From Halovenus aranensis (GTDB lineage Archaea; Halobacteriota; Halobacteria; Halobacteriales; Haloarculaceae): a DNA stretch of 64,000 bases. Below, one piece after another: positions 50,704 to 60,239 of this stretch. Position 1 is the first letter of the stretch, and each line of letters begins with the position of its first letter. The notes under the pieces are model-generated. The model did no database searches and was not told the DNA's origin. It was given only the letters and a program-made list of their open reading frames with translations. Location: the NCBI RefSeq assembly GCF_900100385.1, contig NZ_FNFC01000015.1, forward strand, positions 1 to 64,000, given 5' to 3'. Made by a program: the position numbers and the translations under genes.

Positions 50704-52929
50704 ATGTACGCAGGCACGATACAGTCGATGTTGGATGTACTGTCCGCTGGCACGGCGAGTTTCATCTCGGTGCAGGAATTACTCAACGGGTTGACCGTCG
50801 GCATGGTGTACGTGTTGCTCGCGTCGGGGCTGTCGGTCATCTTCGGCGTGATGCACGTCATCAACTTCGCCCACGGCGAGTTGTACGCCTTCGGGGCGTA
50901 TTTCGCGGCAGCAATCGTCACGCCGCTGGGCGGTGGAACCGGCTTCTATGTCGCGCTCGTCGTTGCCCCGCTGCTGGTTGGGGTGATGGGCGTGGCTATC
51001 GAGCGGTTCACCGTCCGCCCGCTGTACGGGCGGGACCCACTGTATCACATCTTGTTGACCTTCGGGCTGGTACTCGTTCTCAACGATCTTATCAAGCTCA
51101 TCTGGGGTACCAGCCCGCGGCGCATCGCTCGGCCCGAGTACCTCACCGGCCCTATCGAGATGGTGGGGATGACGTTCAGCCGCTACTCGTTTTTCATCAT
51201 CGGGTTCGGCGGCGCACTCGCACTCGGCGTCTGGGCGTTGCTGAAATACACCCGGTACGGACTCATCATCCGGGCAGGCGCACAGGACCGGCGGATGGTC
51301 CGCAACCTCGGCATCTCCATCGACCGCTACTACTCGCTGGTCTTCGGGATGGGTGCCGCTCTCGCCGCAGTCGCGGGACTCATCTTTACCGCTGGCCGCG
51401 GACAGGTCGTTCCCGGCATCGGCTTCGATATCATCATTTCGGCGTTCGTCATCGTCGTTCTCGGCGGCCTGGGAAGCTTCCGTGGCGCTGTCGTCGGCGG
51501 CCTCGGCGTTGGACTGTTACAGGAATCGATTATCCGGCCGGGCGTTCCGGACCTTCAGCTCCCACTCGTTCCAGAGAACGTGCTTGCGCCGGTCAATATG
51601 GTGCTCGGTTTGCTCCCGCAACTCGAAGGGATGGTCATCTTCGTGTTGATGATTGGCGTCTTAATCTTCCGGCCTCGCGGTCTCTTCGGGACCGAGTTCG
51701 AGGAGGACAGTGGCGAGTTGCTCACCGGGTCGAGCGGTGGCTTTCTGACAGACAGCGGCCGTTTCAAACTCGGTATTGCGATGATTGGGCTGCTCGCGCT
51801 CGTTCCCCTCGGCTCCGGGATGCTCCCGTCACCGCTGAGTGTCCGCCTGATTATGACGATGCTCACGTGGGGGCTGTTCGCGCTCGCGCTGGATTTCATT
51901 ATGGGGTACACCGGGCTCGTCTCGCTCGGACACGCCCTGTTTTGGGGTATCGGCGCGTACGTCTCCGGGACAGTCCTGTTCAACTTCACCGAGTCGGCGT
52001 TTGTCGCCGCGGGCGTCGCGTTGCTCGTGGGCGGACTCGTCGCCTGGATTGTGGGCTACTTCTCGATTCGCGTCCACGGCGTCTACTTCGCGATGATTAC
52101 GCTCGCGTTCGCCGAGTTGTTCCACACCAGTCTGACCAAAATCGACGGCTGGGCGGTCGGCTTCTGTGAGACGACTCCCGTCTGTAGCGCCGAGGCCGCC
52201 CGCGACATCCAGCTAACTGGTGGCTCCGAGGGACTATTCGGCTTCTCCTCGTACTGGGGGCTGGGCGGGGTCGGTGTCGAACTCGAAGAAATCGGCATCT
52301 TCCTCGGCCCGGTGACGCTGACCGGGGACCTCCTGTTGTACTACATCATCCTGGGCGTCGTAGTTGCGTCGTTTTTCATCACCCGCCGGATGCTCCAGTC
52401 GCCGTTCGGTGCCGTGCTCAAGGGTATCCGCGAGAACGAACAGCGAGTTCGGTTCCTCGGCTACGACCCGACGGTCTACAAGCGCCGCGCCTTTGTCGTC
52501 AGCGGTATCTTCGCGACGCTTGCCGGCGTCATCTTCGCGCTCAACGAGAGTTTCGTGTCGCCGGAAGCCGCCGAGTGGCTCAAATCCGGCGAGGTGGTCG
52601 TGATGGTCATTCTCGGCGGAATGGGAACGCTGTTCGGACCGATTCTGGGGGCGTTTACCTTCTTCGGACTCGAAGCGCTCCTGCAAGAGGAGACGCTGTT
52701 TGGGCCATTCATCTGGGCCGGGTCTCTCGTCGGCCTCGGCGGGCCGATAGAGGGCGTCTCCGCGACCGTCGCCGAGCGGTGGCGGCTGTTCCTCGGTTCT
52801 ACGTTCGTGCTGTTCGTTGTCTTCCTGCCCCGGGGACTGGTTTCGGTCCCCGAGTTGGTACAACAGCGCGTGCCAACCCGGTTCGACCCGACAAACGTGC
52901 CGGCAGACCCGGAAGGAGGTGACGACTGA
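50704..52929 (+). CDS. livHM: Fused LivH-LivM permease
   Basis: The 741-residue protein joins two permeases usually made separately. Residues 15-330 match LivH (ELLNGLTVGMVYVLLASGLSVIFGVMHVINFAHGE), and residues 360-720 match LivM (DFIMGYTGLVSLGHALFWGIGAYVSG). Each half holds about eight to ten hydrophobic segments. The fused gene ends one base into the ATG of livG, which couples translation. An in-frame start at 50659 lies inside livK and was rejected. Confidence 0.86.
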   Translation: MYAGTIQSMLDVLSAGTASFISVQELLNGLTVGMVYVLLASGLSVIFGVMHVINFAHGELYAFGAYFAAAIVTPLGGGTGFYVALVVAPLLVGVMGVAIERFTVRPLYGRDPLYHILLTFGLVLVLNDLIKLIWGTSPRRIARPEYLTGPIEMVGMTFSRYSFFIIGFGGALALGVWALLKYTRYGLIIRAGAQDRRMVRNLGISIDRYYSLVFGMGAALAAVAGLIFTAGRGQVVPGIGFDIIISAFVIVVLGGLGSFRGAVVGGLGVGLLQESIIRPGVPDLQLPLVPENVLAPVNMVLGLLPQLEGMVIFVLMIGVLIFRPRGLFGTEFEEDSGELLTGSSGGFLTDSGRFKLGIAMIGLLALVPLGSGMLPSPLSVRLIMTMLTWGLFALALDFIMGYTGLVSLGHALFWGIGAYVSGTVLFNFTESAFVAAGVALLVGGLVAWIVGYFSIRVHGVYFAMITLAFAELFHTSLTKIDGWAVGFCETTPVCSAEAARDIQLTGGSEGLFGFSSYWGLGGVGVELEEIGIFLGPVTLTGDLLLYYIILGVVVASFFITRRMLQSPFGAVLKGIRENEQRVRFLGYDPTVYKRRAFVVSGIFATLAGVIFALNESFVSPEAAEWLKSGEVVVMVILGGMGTLFGPILGAFTFFGLEALLQEETLFGPFIWAGSLVGLGGPIEGVSATVAERWRLFLGSTFVLFVVFLPRGLVSVPELVQQRVPTRFDPTNVPADPEGGDD

Positions 52930-53699
52930 TGGCAACAGACGACCCGATGTTGCGGACCGACGGCCTGGTCAAAGAGTTCGGCAACTTCGCCGCGATAGAC
53001 GGCGTCGACATCGCGGTCCAGCCAGGCGAGTTCCGAAGCATCATCGGCCCGAACGGGGCCGGCAAGACGACGATGTTCAACCTCATCTCCGGTGGACTCG
53101 ACGCGACGGAGGGCGCGGTGTACTTCGACGGCGAGGACGTCACCGACCTGCCGCCAGAAGAGCGCATCCAGCGCGGGATGGGTCGCTCGTTCCAGATTTC
53201 GAATATCTTCGGCGGCCTGACCGTCCGGGAAAACGTCAGACTCGCCGTCCAGTCCCGGATGCGTGACAGCTACAGCTTCCGGGAGGCGCTGTTCAAGCCG
53301 ACCGGCCGGTACGACGATATCAACGACGAGACCGACGAGATTCTCGGGCGTATCGACCTGGCCGACATCGCCGAGGAAGAGGCCGCAGCGTTACCTTACG
53401 GCGACAAGCGCCGGCTCGAAATCGGGGTCGTCCTCGCGACCGAGCCCGAGCTGGTGTTGTTCGACGAGCCGACCGCCGGCATGGGACCCGAGGAGACACA
53501 GAGTACAATCGACCTCATCGAGGAGGTGCTGGTCGAGCAGACGCTGATTCTCGTCGAACACGACATCGAACTCGTGATGGAGATATCCGACATGATTACC
53601 GTACTGAACCACGGACAGGTGCTCGCGGAGGGAACGCCCGAGGAAATCGCCGACAACCAGGACGTACAGGACGCCTACCTCGGGGGGATGACCGAATGA
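52929..53699 (+). CDS. livG: Branched-chain-type ABC transporter ATPase (LivG-like)
   Basis: The 256-residue ATPase has Walker A GPNGAGKTT near residues 40-48, a Q loop, a signature that is altered to LPYGDKRRLEIG as usual for LivG, Walker B LVLFDEPTAGM and the switch VEHDIELV. The start overlaps the stop of the permease and the end overlaps livF by four bases (ATGA). It supplies energy for the Liv importer. Confidence 0.9.
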   Translation: MATDDPMLRTDGLVKEFGNFAAIDGVDIAVQPGEFRSIIGPNGAGKTTMFNLISGGLDATEGAVYFDGEDVTDLPPEERIQRGMGRSFQISNIFGGLTVRENVRLAVQSRMRDSYSFREALFKPTGRYDDINDETDEILGRIDLADIAEEEAAALPYGDKRRLEIGVVLATEPELVLFDEPTAGMGPEETQSTIDLIEEVLVEQTLILVEHDIELVMEISDMITVLNHGQVLAEGTPEEIADNQDVQDAYLGGMTE

Positions 53700-54448
53700 G
53701 TCCGACAGTCGCCCCCGACGGTGGCCGCGAGGTGGTCCTGTCGGTCGATGGGGTCGACGCCGGTTACGGCGAGACACAGGTCCTCCGAGACCTCTCGCTG
53801 TCGGTCGAAGAGGGCGAAATCGTCTCGCTAGTCGGGCGCAACGGTGCCGGCAAGACGACGACACTGCGGACGATAAACGGCATCCTCACTCCAACAGCAG
53901 GGACAGTCAGCTACCGCGGCGAGGATATCTCCGGGCTGGACCAGACCGCGACCGCCAAACGCGGCATCTCGCTGGTTCCCGAAGAGCGCCAGATATTCCC
54001 GGAGCTATCGGTGATGGAGAATCTCCGGCTGGCCGAGTTCGGGGGCGCGACCGACGACGCCGCACACTCGGTGTCGGTCGATGAAGCACTCGGTATGTTC
54101 GAGAACCTCGCCGAGCGAACCGACAACCCCGGCTCGTCGCTGTCGGGAGGCGAACAGCAGATGCTCGCCATCGCCCGGGCGCTGGTGGCGGGCGCGGACC
54201 TCATCCTGCTCGACGAGCCGACCGAGGGGCTGGCCCCCTACATCGTTCAGGACGTGATGGATATCGTCGAGGATATCAACGAGCGCGGTATCTCGGTGTT
54301 ACTCGTCGAGCAGAACGTCCACGTCGGCTTGGAGCTCGCAGACCGGAACTACGTCATCGACCAAGGACGTATCGTCTGGGAGGGGACCTCCGAGGAACTC
54401 GAATCGAACCGCGCGATACTGGACCGCCACCTGGGAGTCAGCGTCTGA
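53696..54448 (+). CDS. livF: Branched-chain-type ABC transporter ATPase (LivF-like)
   Basis: The 250-residue ATPase has Walker A GRNGAGKTT, the LivF-typical block KRGISLVPEERQIFPELSV, signature LSGGEQQMLAIARAL and Walker B LILLDEPTEGLAP. Overlap with livG shows a continuous operon. The VOC gene starts three bases after its stop and is presumably on the same message. Confidence 0.9.
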   Translation: MSPTVAPDGGREVVLSVDGVDAGYGETQVLRDLSLSVEEGEIVSLVGRNGAGKTTTLRTINGILTPTAGTVSYRGEDISGLDQTATAKRGISLVPEERQIFPELSVMENLRLAEFGGATDDAAHSVSVDEALGMFENLAERTDNPGSSLSGGEQQMLAIARALVAGADLILLDEPTEGLAPYIVQDVMDIVEDINERGISVLLVEQNVHVGLELADRNYVIDQGRIVWEGTSEELESNRAILDRHLGVSV

Positions 54449-54451
54449 GCC

Positions 54452-54928
54452 ATGGAGACGCCGATTCGTGTCGACCACACAGGCATCGCAGTCGAGGCGA
54501 TTAGCGACGCCGAGCCCGTGTTGTTCGCGCTCGGCTGTCGGAAACTCACCGAAGACTCCGTCGAGGGGCGGTTTCGCTGGGCCCAGTACGACTTCGGCCG
54601 TGACGCCTCGCGGCTCGAACTCATCGCGCCCGAGGCCGAGGAGACGTTTCTCACCGACTTTCTCGACGAGTACGGGCCGGGCCTACACCACGTCACGCTC
54701 GAAGTCGCAGACATCGACGCCGCCATCGAGGCCCTCGAAGCCGCAGATATCGATGTCGTCGACTACGCCGAGTTCTCGGGCTGGACGGAGGCGTTTCTCT
54801 CACCCGCCAACCCAACCGGAACGCTGTTTCAACTGATGGAGTACCACGACGACTACGCCGACGGGCGGCCGCCCGCAGACGACCTGTATGTCGACGGGAC
54901 GCGACTGACCCCCTCCGAAGAGCCCTGA
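54452..54928 (+). CDS. VOC-family protein (methylmalonyl-CoA epimerase-like)
   Basis: The 158-residue protein has two beta-alpha-beta-beta-beta repeats: RVDHTGIAVEAISDAEPVLFALG and GLHHVTLEVADIDAAIEALEAADI, with metal-binding His in HTGIAV and HHVTLEV and Glu in LFQLMEYH. This is the glyoxalase/dioxygenase (VOC) fold, nearest to methylmalonyl-CoA epimerase by these blocks. Its place as the last gene of the liv operon suggests a step in catabolism of the imported compound. Confidence 0.82.
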   Translation: METPIRVDHTGIAVEAISDAEPVLFALGCRKLTEDSVEGRFRWAQYDFGRDASRLELIAPEAEETFLTDFLDEYGPGLHHVTLEVADIDAAIEALEAADIDVVDYAEFSGWTEAFLSPANPTGTLFQLMEYHDDYADGRPPADDLYVDGTRLTPSEEP

Positions 54929-54994
54929 CGCCTTCGCCGTCGGGGTGTGTTACCGTCAATCTATCACAATTGTTTTTTAGGTTTGTGCGAGAAT

Positions 54995-56293
54995 ATGACG
55001 TACAACATGCCCTACAACGAGATAGAGGCGACAGACAGGTCGGAAATTCGAGAGGTTCAGAACGAACGCCTCCAAGAGACCGTGCAAAACGCCTACGAGA
55101 ACGTGCCCCTCTATCGTGAGAAGATGGACGAGGCCGGCGTCCATCCCGACGACATCGAAACCGTCGAAGACATCACGAAGCTGCCGACGACCACGAAAGA
55201 GGACTTTCGCGACGAGTATCCGGACGGCCTCTTTGCGGTCGACCACTCGGAGGTGCGTCGGCTTCACGCCTCCTCGGGCACCACTGGCAAGCCCAAAATC
55301 GTCGCCTACACCGAGGACGACCTCGACGTCTGGAAAGAGGCGATGGCACGCTCGCTCTCGGCGGCAGGCGTCACCGAGGACGACCTCGTGCAAAACGCCT
55401 ACGGCTACGGGCTGTTCACGGGTGGTGCCGGTCTCCAGCAGGGTGCCGAGACCCTCGGTGCGGCGCTGCTCCCTATCGGCGGCGGCGACACCGAGAAACA
55501 GCTCGAAATGATGACCGACCTCGGAAGCGACGCGCTGGCGTGTACGCCCTCGTACTCGCTGTATATCGCCGAACACGCCGAAGAGCAGGGCATCGACCCG
55601 CGAGACCTCCCCATCTCGACAGTCATCTTCGGAGCCGAGCCCTGTACGGACCCGATGCGCGAAGAAATCGAGCGCCGGCTCGACGTGAACGGTATCGACC
55701 TCTACGGGCTGTCCGAGATTGTCGGACCGGGCGTCTCCATCGAGTGCCACGAGGCACAGGACGGTCTCCACGTCTGGGAGGACCAGTTCTACCCCGAGGT
55801 CGTCGACCCGGCGACCGGCGAGCCAGTCGAAGCGGGCGAGGAGGGCGAGCTCGTGCTCACGACGCTCAACAAGGAGGCCCTGCCGGTGTTGCGCTACCGG
55901 ACCGGCGACATGACCTCGCTGAACTACGAGGAGTGTGAGTGTGGCCGGACGATGGTCCGGATGGACAACGTCACCGGGCGCTCAGACGACCTGCTCATCG
56001 TCCGCGGCATCAACCTCTACCCGAGCCAAATCGAGGACACCATCCTCGAAATCGACGACGTGGCTCCCCACTACCGCATCGACCTCTACCAGCCCGAGAA
56101 CCTCGACGTTATCGAGCTGACCGTCGAGCAGGCAGAGGACGCCCAGCGCGGCAAAGACCAGCTCAAAGAGGTCGTCGCCGAACGCCTCGACGCGGTGCTC
56201 GCGTTCACACCAGACTCACTCGAAATCGTCGACCCTGGCGCAATCGCCCGGACCGAAGTCGGCAAGGTCCAGCGCGTCTACGACCACCGCTAG
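54995..56293 (+). CDS. paaK: Phenylacetate-CoA ligase-like enzyme
   Basis: The 432-residue protein has the ANL adenylation core: LHASSGTTGKPKIVAYT as the ATP-binding loop, GLSEIVGPGVSIECHE, LPVLRYRTGDM and DDLLIVRGINLYPSQIE, all near those of PaaK. It activates phenylacetate or a similar aromatic acid with ATP and CoA. A TTTTTTAG box 25 bases before ATG 54995 suggests a leaderless message of its own. ATG 55007 is also possible. Its position behind the Liv importer and VOC gene suggests the importer brings in an aromatic acid. Confidence 0.88.
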   Translation: MTYNMPYNEIEATDRSEIREVQNERLQETVQNAYENVPLYREKMDEAGVHPDDIETVEDITKLPTTTKEDFRDEYPDGLFAVDHSEVRRLHASSGTTGKPKIVAYTEDDLDVWKEAMARSLSAAGVTEDDLVQNAYGYGLFTGGAGLQQGAETLGAALLPIGGGDTEKQLEMMTDLGSDALACTPSYSLYIAEHAEEQGIDPRDLPISTVIFGAEPCTDPMREEIERRLDVNGIDLYGLSEIVGPGVSIECHEAQDGLHVWEDQFYPEVVDPATGEPVEAGEEGELVLTTLNKEALPVLRYRTGDMTSLNYEECECGRTMVRMDNVTGRSDDLLIVRGINLYPSQIEDTILEIDDVAPHYRIDLYQPENLDVIELTVEQAEDAQRGKDQLKEVVAERLDAVLAFTPDSLEIVDPGAIARTEVGKVQRVYDHR

Positions 56294-56337
56294 CTGCTGG
56301 CGGTTTTTCTCACCGTGTGAGCGGCTGGACGCTGACG

Positions 56338-57630
56338 CTAGACCTCGATATCTTCCTGGAGCCGGTCGATAGACTCGAAAATCTCCTCGACCAACTCGGC
56401 CTGTCGGTCGCTGTGGTCGCTGACGTTCGACAGCTCATCGGCGATTTCGGCCATCTCCTCGGCGGTCTCGTCGAGGGAAGCCGCGACGCTCTCGACGCTC
56501 TCGGCCTGGTCTTGGGTTGCCCGCGAGGTCTCGTCCATCGCCTCTGAGACCTGGGTCACCATCTCCGTGATTTCGACCTGGTTGTCGGCGACGGTCTCGA
56601 CGGCGTCTATCGCCTCGCCCACCTCGTCTTGGGTGTCGGTGACGCTGTCGAGCGTCTCGTCGATGTCCGCGCGGATGTCGGCCGCAATCGTCTCGATTTC
56701 GGCGACCTCCTCGCGGGACTGCTCGGCGAGACCTTTCACCTCGTCGGCGACGACGGCGAACCCTTCGCCTTTCTCGCCGGCCCGGGCGGCCTCGATGTTC
56801 GCGTTCAGGGCAAGCATGTTCGTCTGGTCGGCGATGTCCTGGACGACCTCGACGATTTCGTCCAACTCGTCGGCCCGCCCGCGCAGTTCGCGGCTGTTCT
56901 CTTGGACCAGCGAGATGGCAGAAGCGACGCTCTCCATGGCGCGCTCGGCGGCCTCGGCGGACTCCTGGGTCGACTCGACCAACTCGGTCGTCGTGTCGGT
57001 CTGGTCGCTGACCTCGTCGGTACTGGAAGCGATTTCCTCGACGGTCGCGCTGAACGAAGAAACCTCCGAGCGCAGTTCTTCGAGGCGCTCGTGTTGGGCG
57101 TCTGCCCGCTCGACGGCCTCGCGGGCGTCTCTGCGGGTCTCGTCTGCGTGGTCCCGGAGTTCGGTCACGTTGGTCTCGACGTTCTGTGAGACCTCCTCCT
57201 GGATGTGTTGCATCTGATGTTGTGTCTCGATGAGCTCGGTCACCGAGGCGATGACCTCGACGACGGCGGCGACGTTGCCCTCGGGGTCGGGAATCGGAAT
57301 CGCCATCGCGCGGGAGTGAAAGTCGTGCCCATCGGCGTCTGTTGCGGTCCGAATCTGTGTCTCGCGAATCGGCTCGCCTTTCCGGAGTACCTCCTCGGCG
57401 AGCGTCTCGTCTTCGCCCTCGGTGCCGAATACGTCGTATGCCTGTTCGCCCCGTACCTCCTCGGCGCTGTACCCGATTAACTCCGCTATCGCGTCGTTCC
57501 AGCCGGTAATGCGCCCGTCGCTGTCGATGACAAAGACCGGCTCCGGATACGACGCAATCAGCATCTCGAAGGCGTGTTTCCAGAACTCTGTGCCCGCGGC
57601 CTGCTCGTCGGTATGAATGCTGAGACTCAT
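56338..57630 (-). CDS. Soluble methyl-accepting chemotaxis protein with PAS domain
   Basis: The 430-residue protein lacks membrane segments. A PAS domain (about residues 25-140, with [24 protein letters not shown]) is followed by long coiled-coil helices and the highly conserved hairpin tip [40 protein letters not shown] that contacts CheA and CheW. It is a cytoplasmic transducer of the Htr family, probably sensing redox or a small molecule through PAS. ATG 57630 is one of two closely spaced starts (the other is at 57639). Confidence 0.88.
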   Translation of the reverse strand: MSLSIHTDEQAAGTEFWKHAFEMLIASYPEPVFVIDSDGRITGWNDAIAELIGYSAEEVRGEQAYDVFGTEGEDETLAEEVLRKGEPIRETQIRTATDADGHDFHSRAMAIPIPDPEGNVAAVVEVIASVTELIETQHQMQHIQEEVSQNVETNVTELRDHADETRRDAREAVERADAQHERLEELRSEVSSFSATVEEIASSTDEVSDQTDTTTELVESTQESAEAAERAMESVASAISLVQENSRELRGRADELDEIVEVVQDIADQTNMLALNANIEAARAGEKGEGFAVVADEVKGLAEQSREEVAEIETIAADIRADIDETLDSVTDTQDEVGEAIDAVETVADNQVEITEMVTQVSEAMDETSRATQDQAESVESVAASLDETAEEMAEIADELSNVSDHSDRQAELVEEIFESIDRLQEDIEV

Positions 57631-57765
57631 CAACTCCACCAGAGCGTTCTATCCGATGATGTGTTCACTCCATCTTAGTAGTGTCGCCGCGGAGACCGTT
57701 TCACCGGTCGACGCCAGGGTGAATAGTTCGATACATTTTATTTTCGGTCTAGCATAACCGTCGAT

Positions 57766-58254
57766 ATGGTCGCCCGTCACTGGCTGTATTTCGCTGGCTT
57801 CGTGCTGAGTGGTATCGGCGTCGTCGGCGCTGGCCTGCTGGGGGTGCTCGACGCGCTGTCGGTGCTTGCCGGTGGCGTTGCCACAGGCGAGGAACTGGTC
57901 GTGTTGAGGATGCTCGGAGCGGCCGCCGAGTGGCTCGTCGTCGCCGTCGTCTTCGGGTTACTCGCTGTCGTCTTGCTGGCTGGGACGGTCGTCTCCGTCC
58001 TCCGGAACACGTCGCTGTACCGGAGCGACCGGCTGGTGACCGTCGTCGAGCGTCTCGAACGGGAGTACCCTATCTTGCGTGAGTTCGACGCCGCCGAGCG
58101 CGTCGAGCCGACGACCGAAGACCGCAAACAGGAGCTCCGAGAACGCTATCTCGACGGCGAAATCAGCGACGAGGAGTTCGAACGCGAACTCGACCGACTC
58201 CTCAACGAGGAGGACGACAGCACGCGAAACAGGAGCTACGAGTTCGAGACCTAA
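57766..58254 (+). CDS. Membrane protein with C-terminal SHOCT domain
   Basis: The 162-residue protein has two hydrophobic regions (about residues 5-35 and 45-80), a cytoplasmic helical part, and a short SHOCT-like segment near residues 120-150 (KQELRERYLDGEISDEEFERELDRLL). SHOCT segments are common at ends of haloarchaeal membrane proteins and probably bind partners. The last four bases overlap the end of the convergent protease gene. Confidence 0.78.
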   Translation: MVARHWLYFAGFVLSGIGVVGAGLLGVLDALSVLAGGVATGEELVVLRMLGAAAEWLVVAVVFGLLAVVLLAGTVVSVLRNTSLYRSDRLVTVVERLEREYPILREFDAAERVEPTTEDRKQELRERYLDGEISDEEFERELDRLLNEEDDSTRNRSYEFET

Positions 58255-59351
58255 CTCAGCGGCGACCGGGAGCGCTCGGGCCGGGCGACGAGTTCGGTCT
58301 CGACGGTCCGCTCGTTCCCGTCTCGGAGGACCGTCAGCGCAAGCGTCTCCCCCGGTTTCGTCTGGAGCGCGAGATGACTCGCGAGGTCTTCGACCGAGCG
58401 GACGGTCCGTTCGTCGGCCGCCAGGAGGATGTCGCCACCGACGGGGACTCGCGCGCCGTCGATGTACTCGATGGTGCCGGGCCGGAGCGTGTCGTCGGCC
58501 GGACTCGCACGCACTGTCTGGACGACGGCCAGCCCTCGTGGCTCGTCGAGACCGTTCGCCTCGGCAACCGTCGGTGTCACATTCGCCAGCGAGACACCCA
58601 AGTACGCGTGGTCGTACGCGCCGTCCTCGACGAGTCCCGGGACGACGCGCCGGGCGAGCGCCGCCGAGATGCCGAAGGCGATGTTGTCGCCGCGCTTCGC
58701 GTTGACCACGCCGAGAACAGCGCCGTCGAGTGACATCAGCGGGCCGCCGCTGTTGCCGGGGTTGACCGCGGCGTCGGTCTGAATGGCGTCGGGAATCCGG
58801 TAGCCTGCTGGCGACGGAATCAGCCGGTCGACGCCGCTGACCAGCCCCGAGGAGACCGACCCGTCGAGGTTGTAGGGGTTGCCGATAGTGACGACCTCTT
58901 GGCCGACCGCGGGCGGCGTTTCAGCGAGAGGCAGCGGTGTCGCTTGCTCTGGAACGTCTGTGGCGGCGATGACAGCGAGGTCGCTGTGTCTGTCGGTGCC
59001 GCGCACTTCTCCCTCGCTCCAGGTGCCGTCGTGATAGCGCAGTTGTACTGTCGACGCGTTGCCGACGACGTGGGCGTTCGTGACGATGTGCCGGTTGTCG
59101 TACTGAAACCCCGTTCCCTGCCCCTGGCCGGCGTCTACCAGAACGACAGAGGAGATGGCGTTCCGATACACGCGGGCGTAGCCGCTGTCGGTGCGTGACA
59201 ACCGCCGCGTGGGTTCGGGCGACTGCGAGGGGGTGGGTGACTCGTCGGAGTCAGACGACGACAGCGGCGCGTTACACCCTGCCAGGCCGACTGTGAGTGC
59301 GATACCGCCGAGCTTGAGGACGCGCCGGCGTGAAGATGTCTCTCGAGACAT
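58251..59351 (-). CDS. HtrA/DegP-like serine protease, Tat lipoprotein
   Basis: The 366-residue protein begins with an RRR signal and the lipobox LAGC (C26), so it is anchored on the outer face of the membrane. The trypsin-like domain keeps the triad H94 (TNAHVVG), D124 (HSDLAVI) and S201 (NPGNSGGPL). A PDZ domain follows at about residues 255-355. It should degrade or guard misfolded surface proteins. It is a single gene near the HTH-10 regulator, divergent from nothing. Confidence 0.9.
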   Translation of the reverse strand: MSRETSSRRRVLKLGGIALTVGLAGCNAPLSSSDSDESPTPSQSPEPTRRLSRTDSGYARVYRNAISSVVLVDAGQGQGTGFQYDNRHIVTNAHVVGNASTVQLRYHDGTWSEGEVRGTDRHSDLAVIAATDVPEQATPLPLAETPPAVGQEVVTIGNPYNLDGSVSSGLVSGVDRLIPSPAGYRIPDAIQTDAAVNPGNSGGPLMSLDGAVLGVVNAKRGDNIAFGISAALARRVVPGLVEDGAYDHAYLGVSLANVTPTVAEANGLDEPRGLAVVQTVRASPADDTLRPGTIEYIDGARVPVGGDILLAADERTVRSVEDLASHLALQTKPGETLALTVLRDGNERTVETELVARPERSRSPLS

Positions 59352-59400
59352 CTCTGTCTGGCTGTTAGAACGGCGGCGTTGTGTATTTTCTGGCCCAGCC

Positions 59401-60033
59401 CTATCGCCCAGGCCCCGCGAGAAACCACTTCACGAGTCGGGCCTCGCCTCGACGAAGCACCGTGCTCGCGCTCGATTTGTCGACGCCGACGCTGTCTGCC
59501 AGTTCCGCGAGCGTACAGCCGCGTGGCACCTCGAAATAGCCCTCGCGGACGGCGGCTTCGAGCAGTTCGCGCTGGCGGTCAGTCAGCAGCGATTCGGTCT
59601 CGGCGGTGGTGACGAGCGCATCGAGTTCGTACGGTCGCGGGAGCGCCTCAAGCGCCGCCTCCAGCCTGTCGAGTTCCTCTCTGGTCCCGGTCAGGTCGAA
59701 CGCGTACCACCCGACCTCGACGTCGACGGGGAACTCGATGGTGAACCCGGAGCGCTCGACGAACTCGTAGAGGCCGGTGTCGGAGGTCTCGTACTTGCCA
59801 AGAGCACGCTCTCGGCCCGATTCGAGCAGTTCGTAGCTGTGTATCGCCCGGTGGTCGCGCATCGACGCGATGACCGCCTCGGGGTCGCCGCCACGTATCT
59901 CGCCGAGTTCGAGCGCCCGGCCGTCTATCTTGTATCCCGACAGCAGCCGGAACGTCGTCTCCGGGTACGCCGTCGACAGCTCCGCGACCCAGAGGTCCTC
60001 GGGGAGCTTGATGCGAAAGCGAGCGCTAATCAT
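59401..60033 (-). CDS. HTH-10 (bacterioopsin activator-like) regulator
   Basis: The 210-residue protein ends in an HTH-10 domain: LTDRQRELLEAAVREGYFEVPRGCTLAELADSVGVDKSSASTVLRRGEARLV, the hallmark of Bat-type haloarchaeal regulators. The N-terminal half (MISARFRIKLPEDLWVAELS) is a likely ligand- or signal-sensing domain without cysteines. ATG 60033 fits family starts better than 60090. It is divergent from the RND exporter, so control of that gene is likely, by inference. Confidence 0.86.
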   Translation of the reverse strand: MISARFRIKLPEDLWVAELSTAYPETTFRLLSGYKIDGRALELGEIRGGDPEAVIASMRDHRAIHSYELLESGRERALGKYETSDTGLYEFVERSGFTIEFPVDVEVGWYAFDLTGTREELDRLEAALEALPRPYELDALVTTAETESLLTDRQRELLEAAVREGYFEVPRGCTLAELADSVGVDKSSASTVLRRGEARLVKWFLAGPGR

Positions 60034-60162
60034 GGGCGTCGTCGCGGGGAGTGACTGACTGAACATCCGTACTGTCGTTCGAGGCGGCAAGCCACGGTGA
60101 GTCTGTCACCAACATGTTGGTACAAATTGCAAGTTATAGCTCATAATACATGAGCGTACGGA

Positions 60163-60237
60163 ATGACAGAACGTACGACAGGAATCGACGCCAGACAGGA
60201 TAGCACAGCAGAGAGCGACATCCGGGAGGGGCGGTGA
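60163..60237 (+). CDS. Possible 24-residue leader peptide upstream of the RND gene
   Basis: The frame MTERTTGIDARQDSTAESD... runs to a TGA at 60235-60237, which overlaps the possible GTG start (60234) and lies just before ATG 60240 of the exporter. It is acidic and without hydrophobic character. The overlap could couple its translation to the exporter. It may equally be a chance frame in the leader. Confidence 0.3.
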   Translation: MTERTTGIDARQDSTAESDIREGR

Positions 60238-60239
60238 CA

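Noticed and set aside
50704-52929. LivH-LivM fusion considered as a missed stop codon
   Set aside because: The frame is continuous with a natural linker between the two permease domains, and the flanking genes overlap normally.
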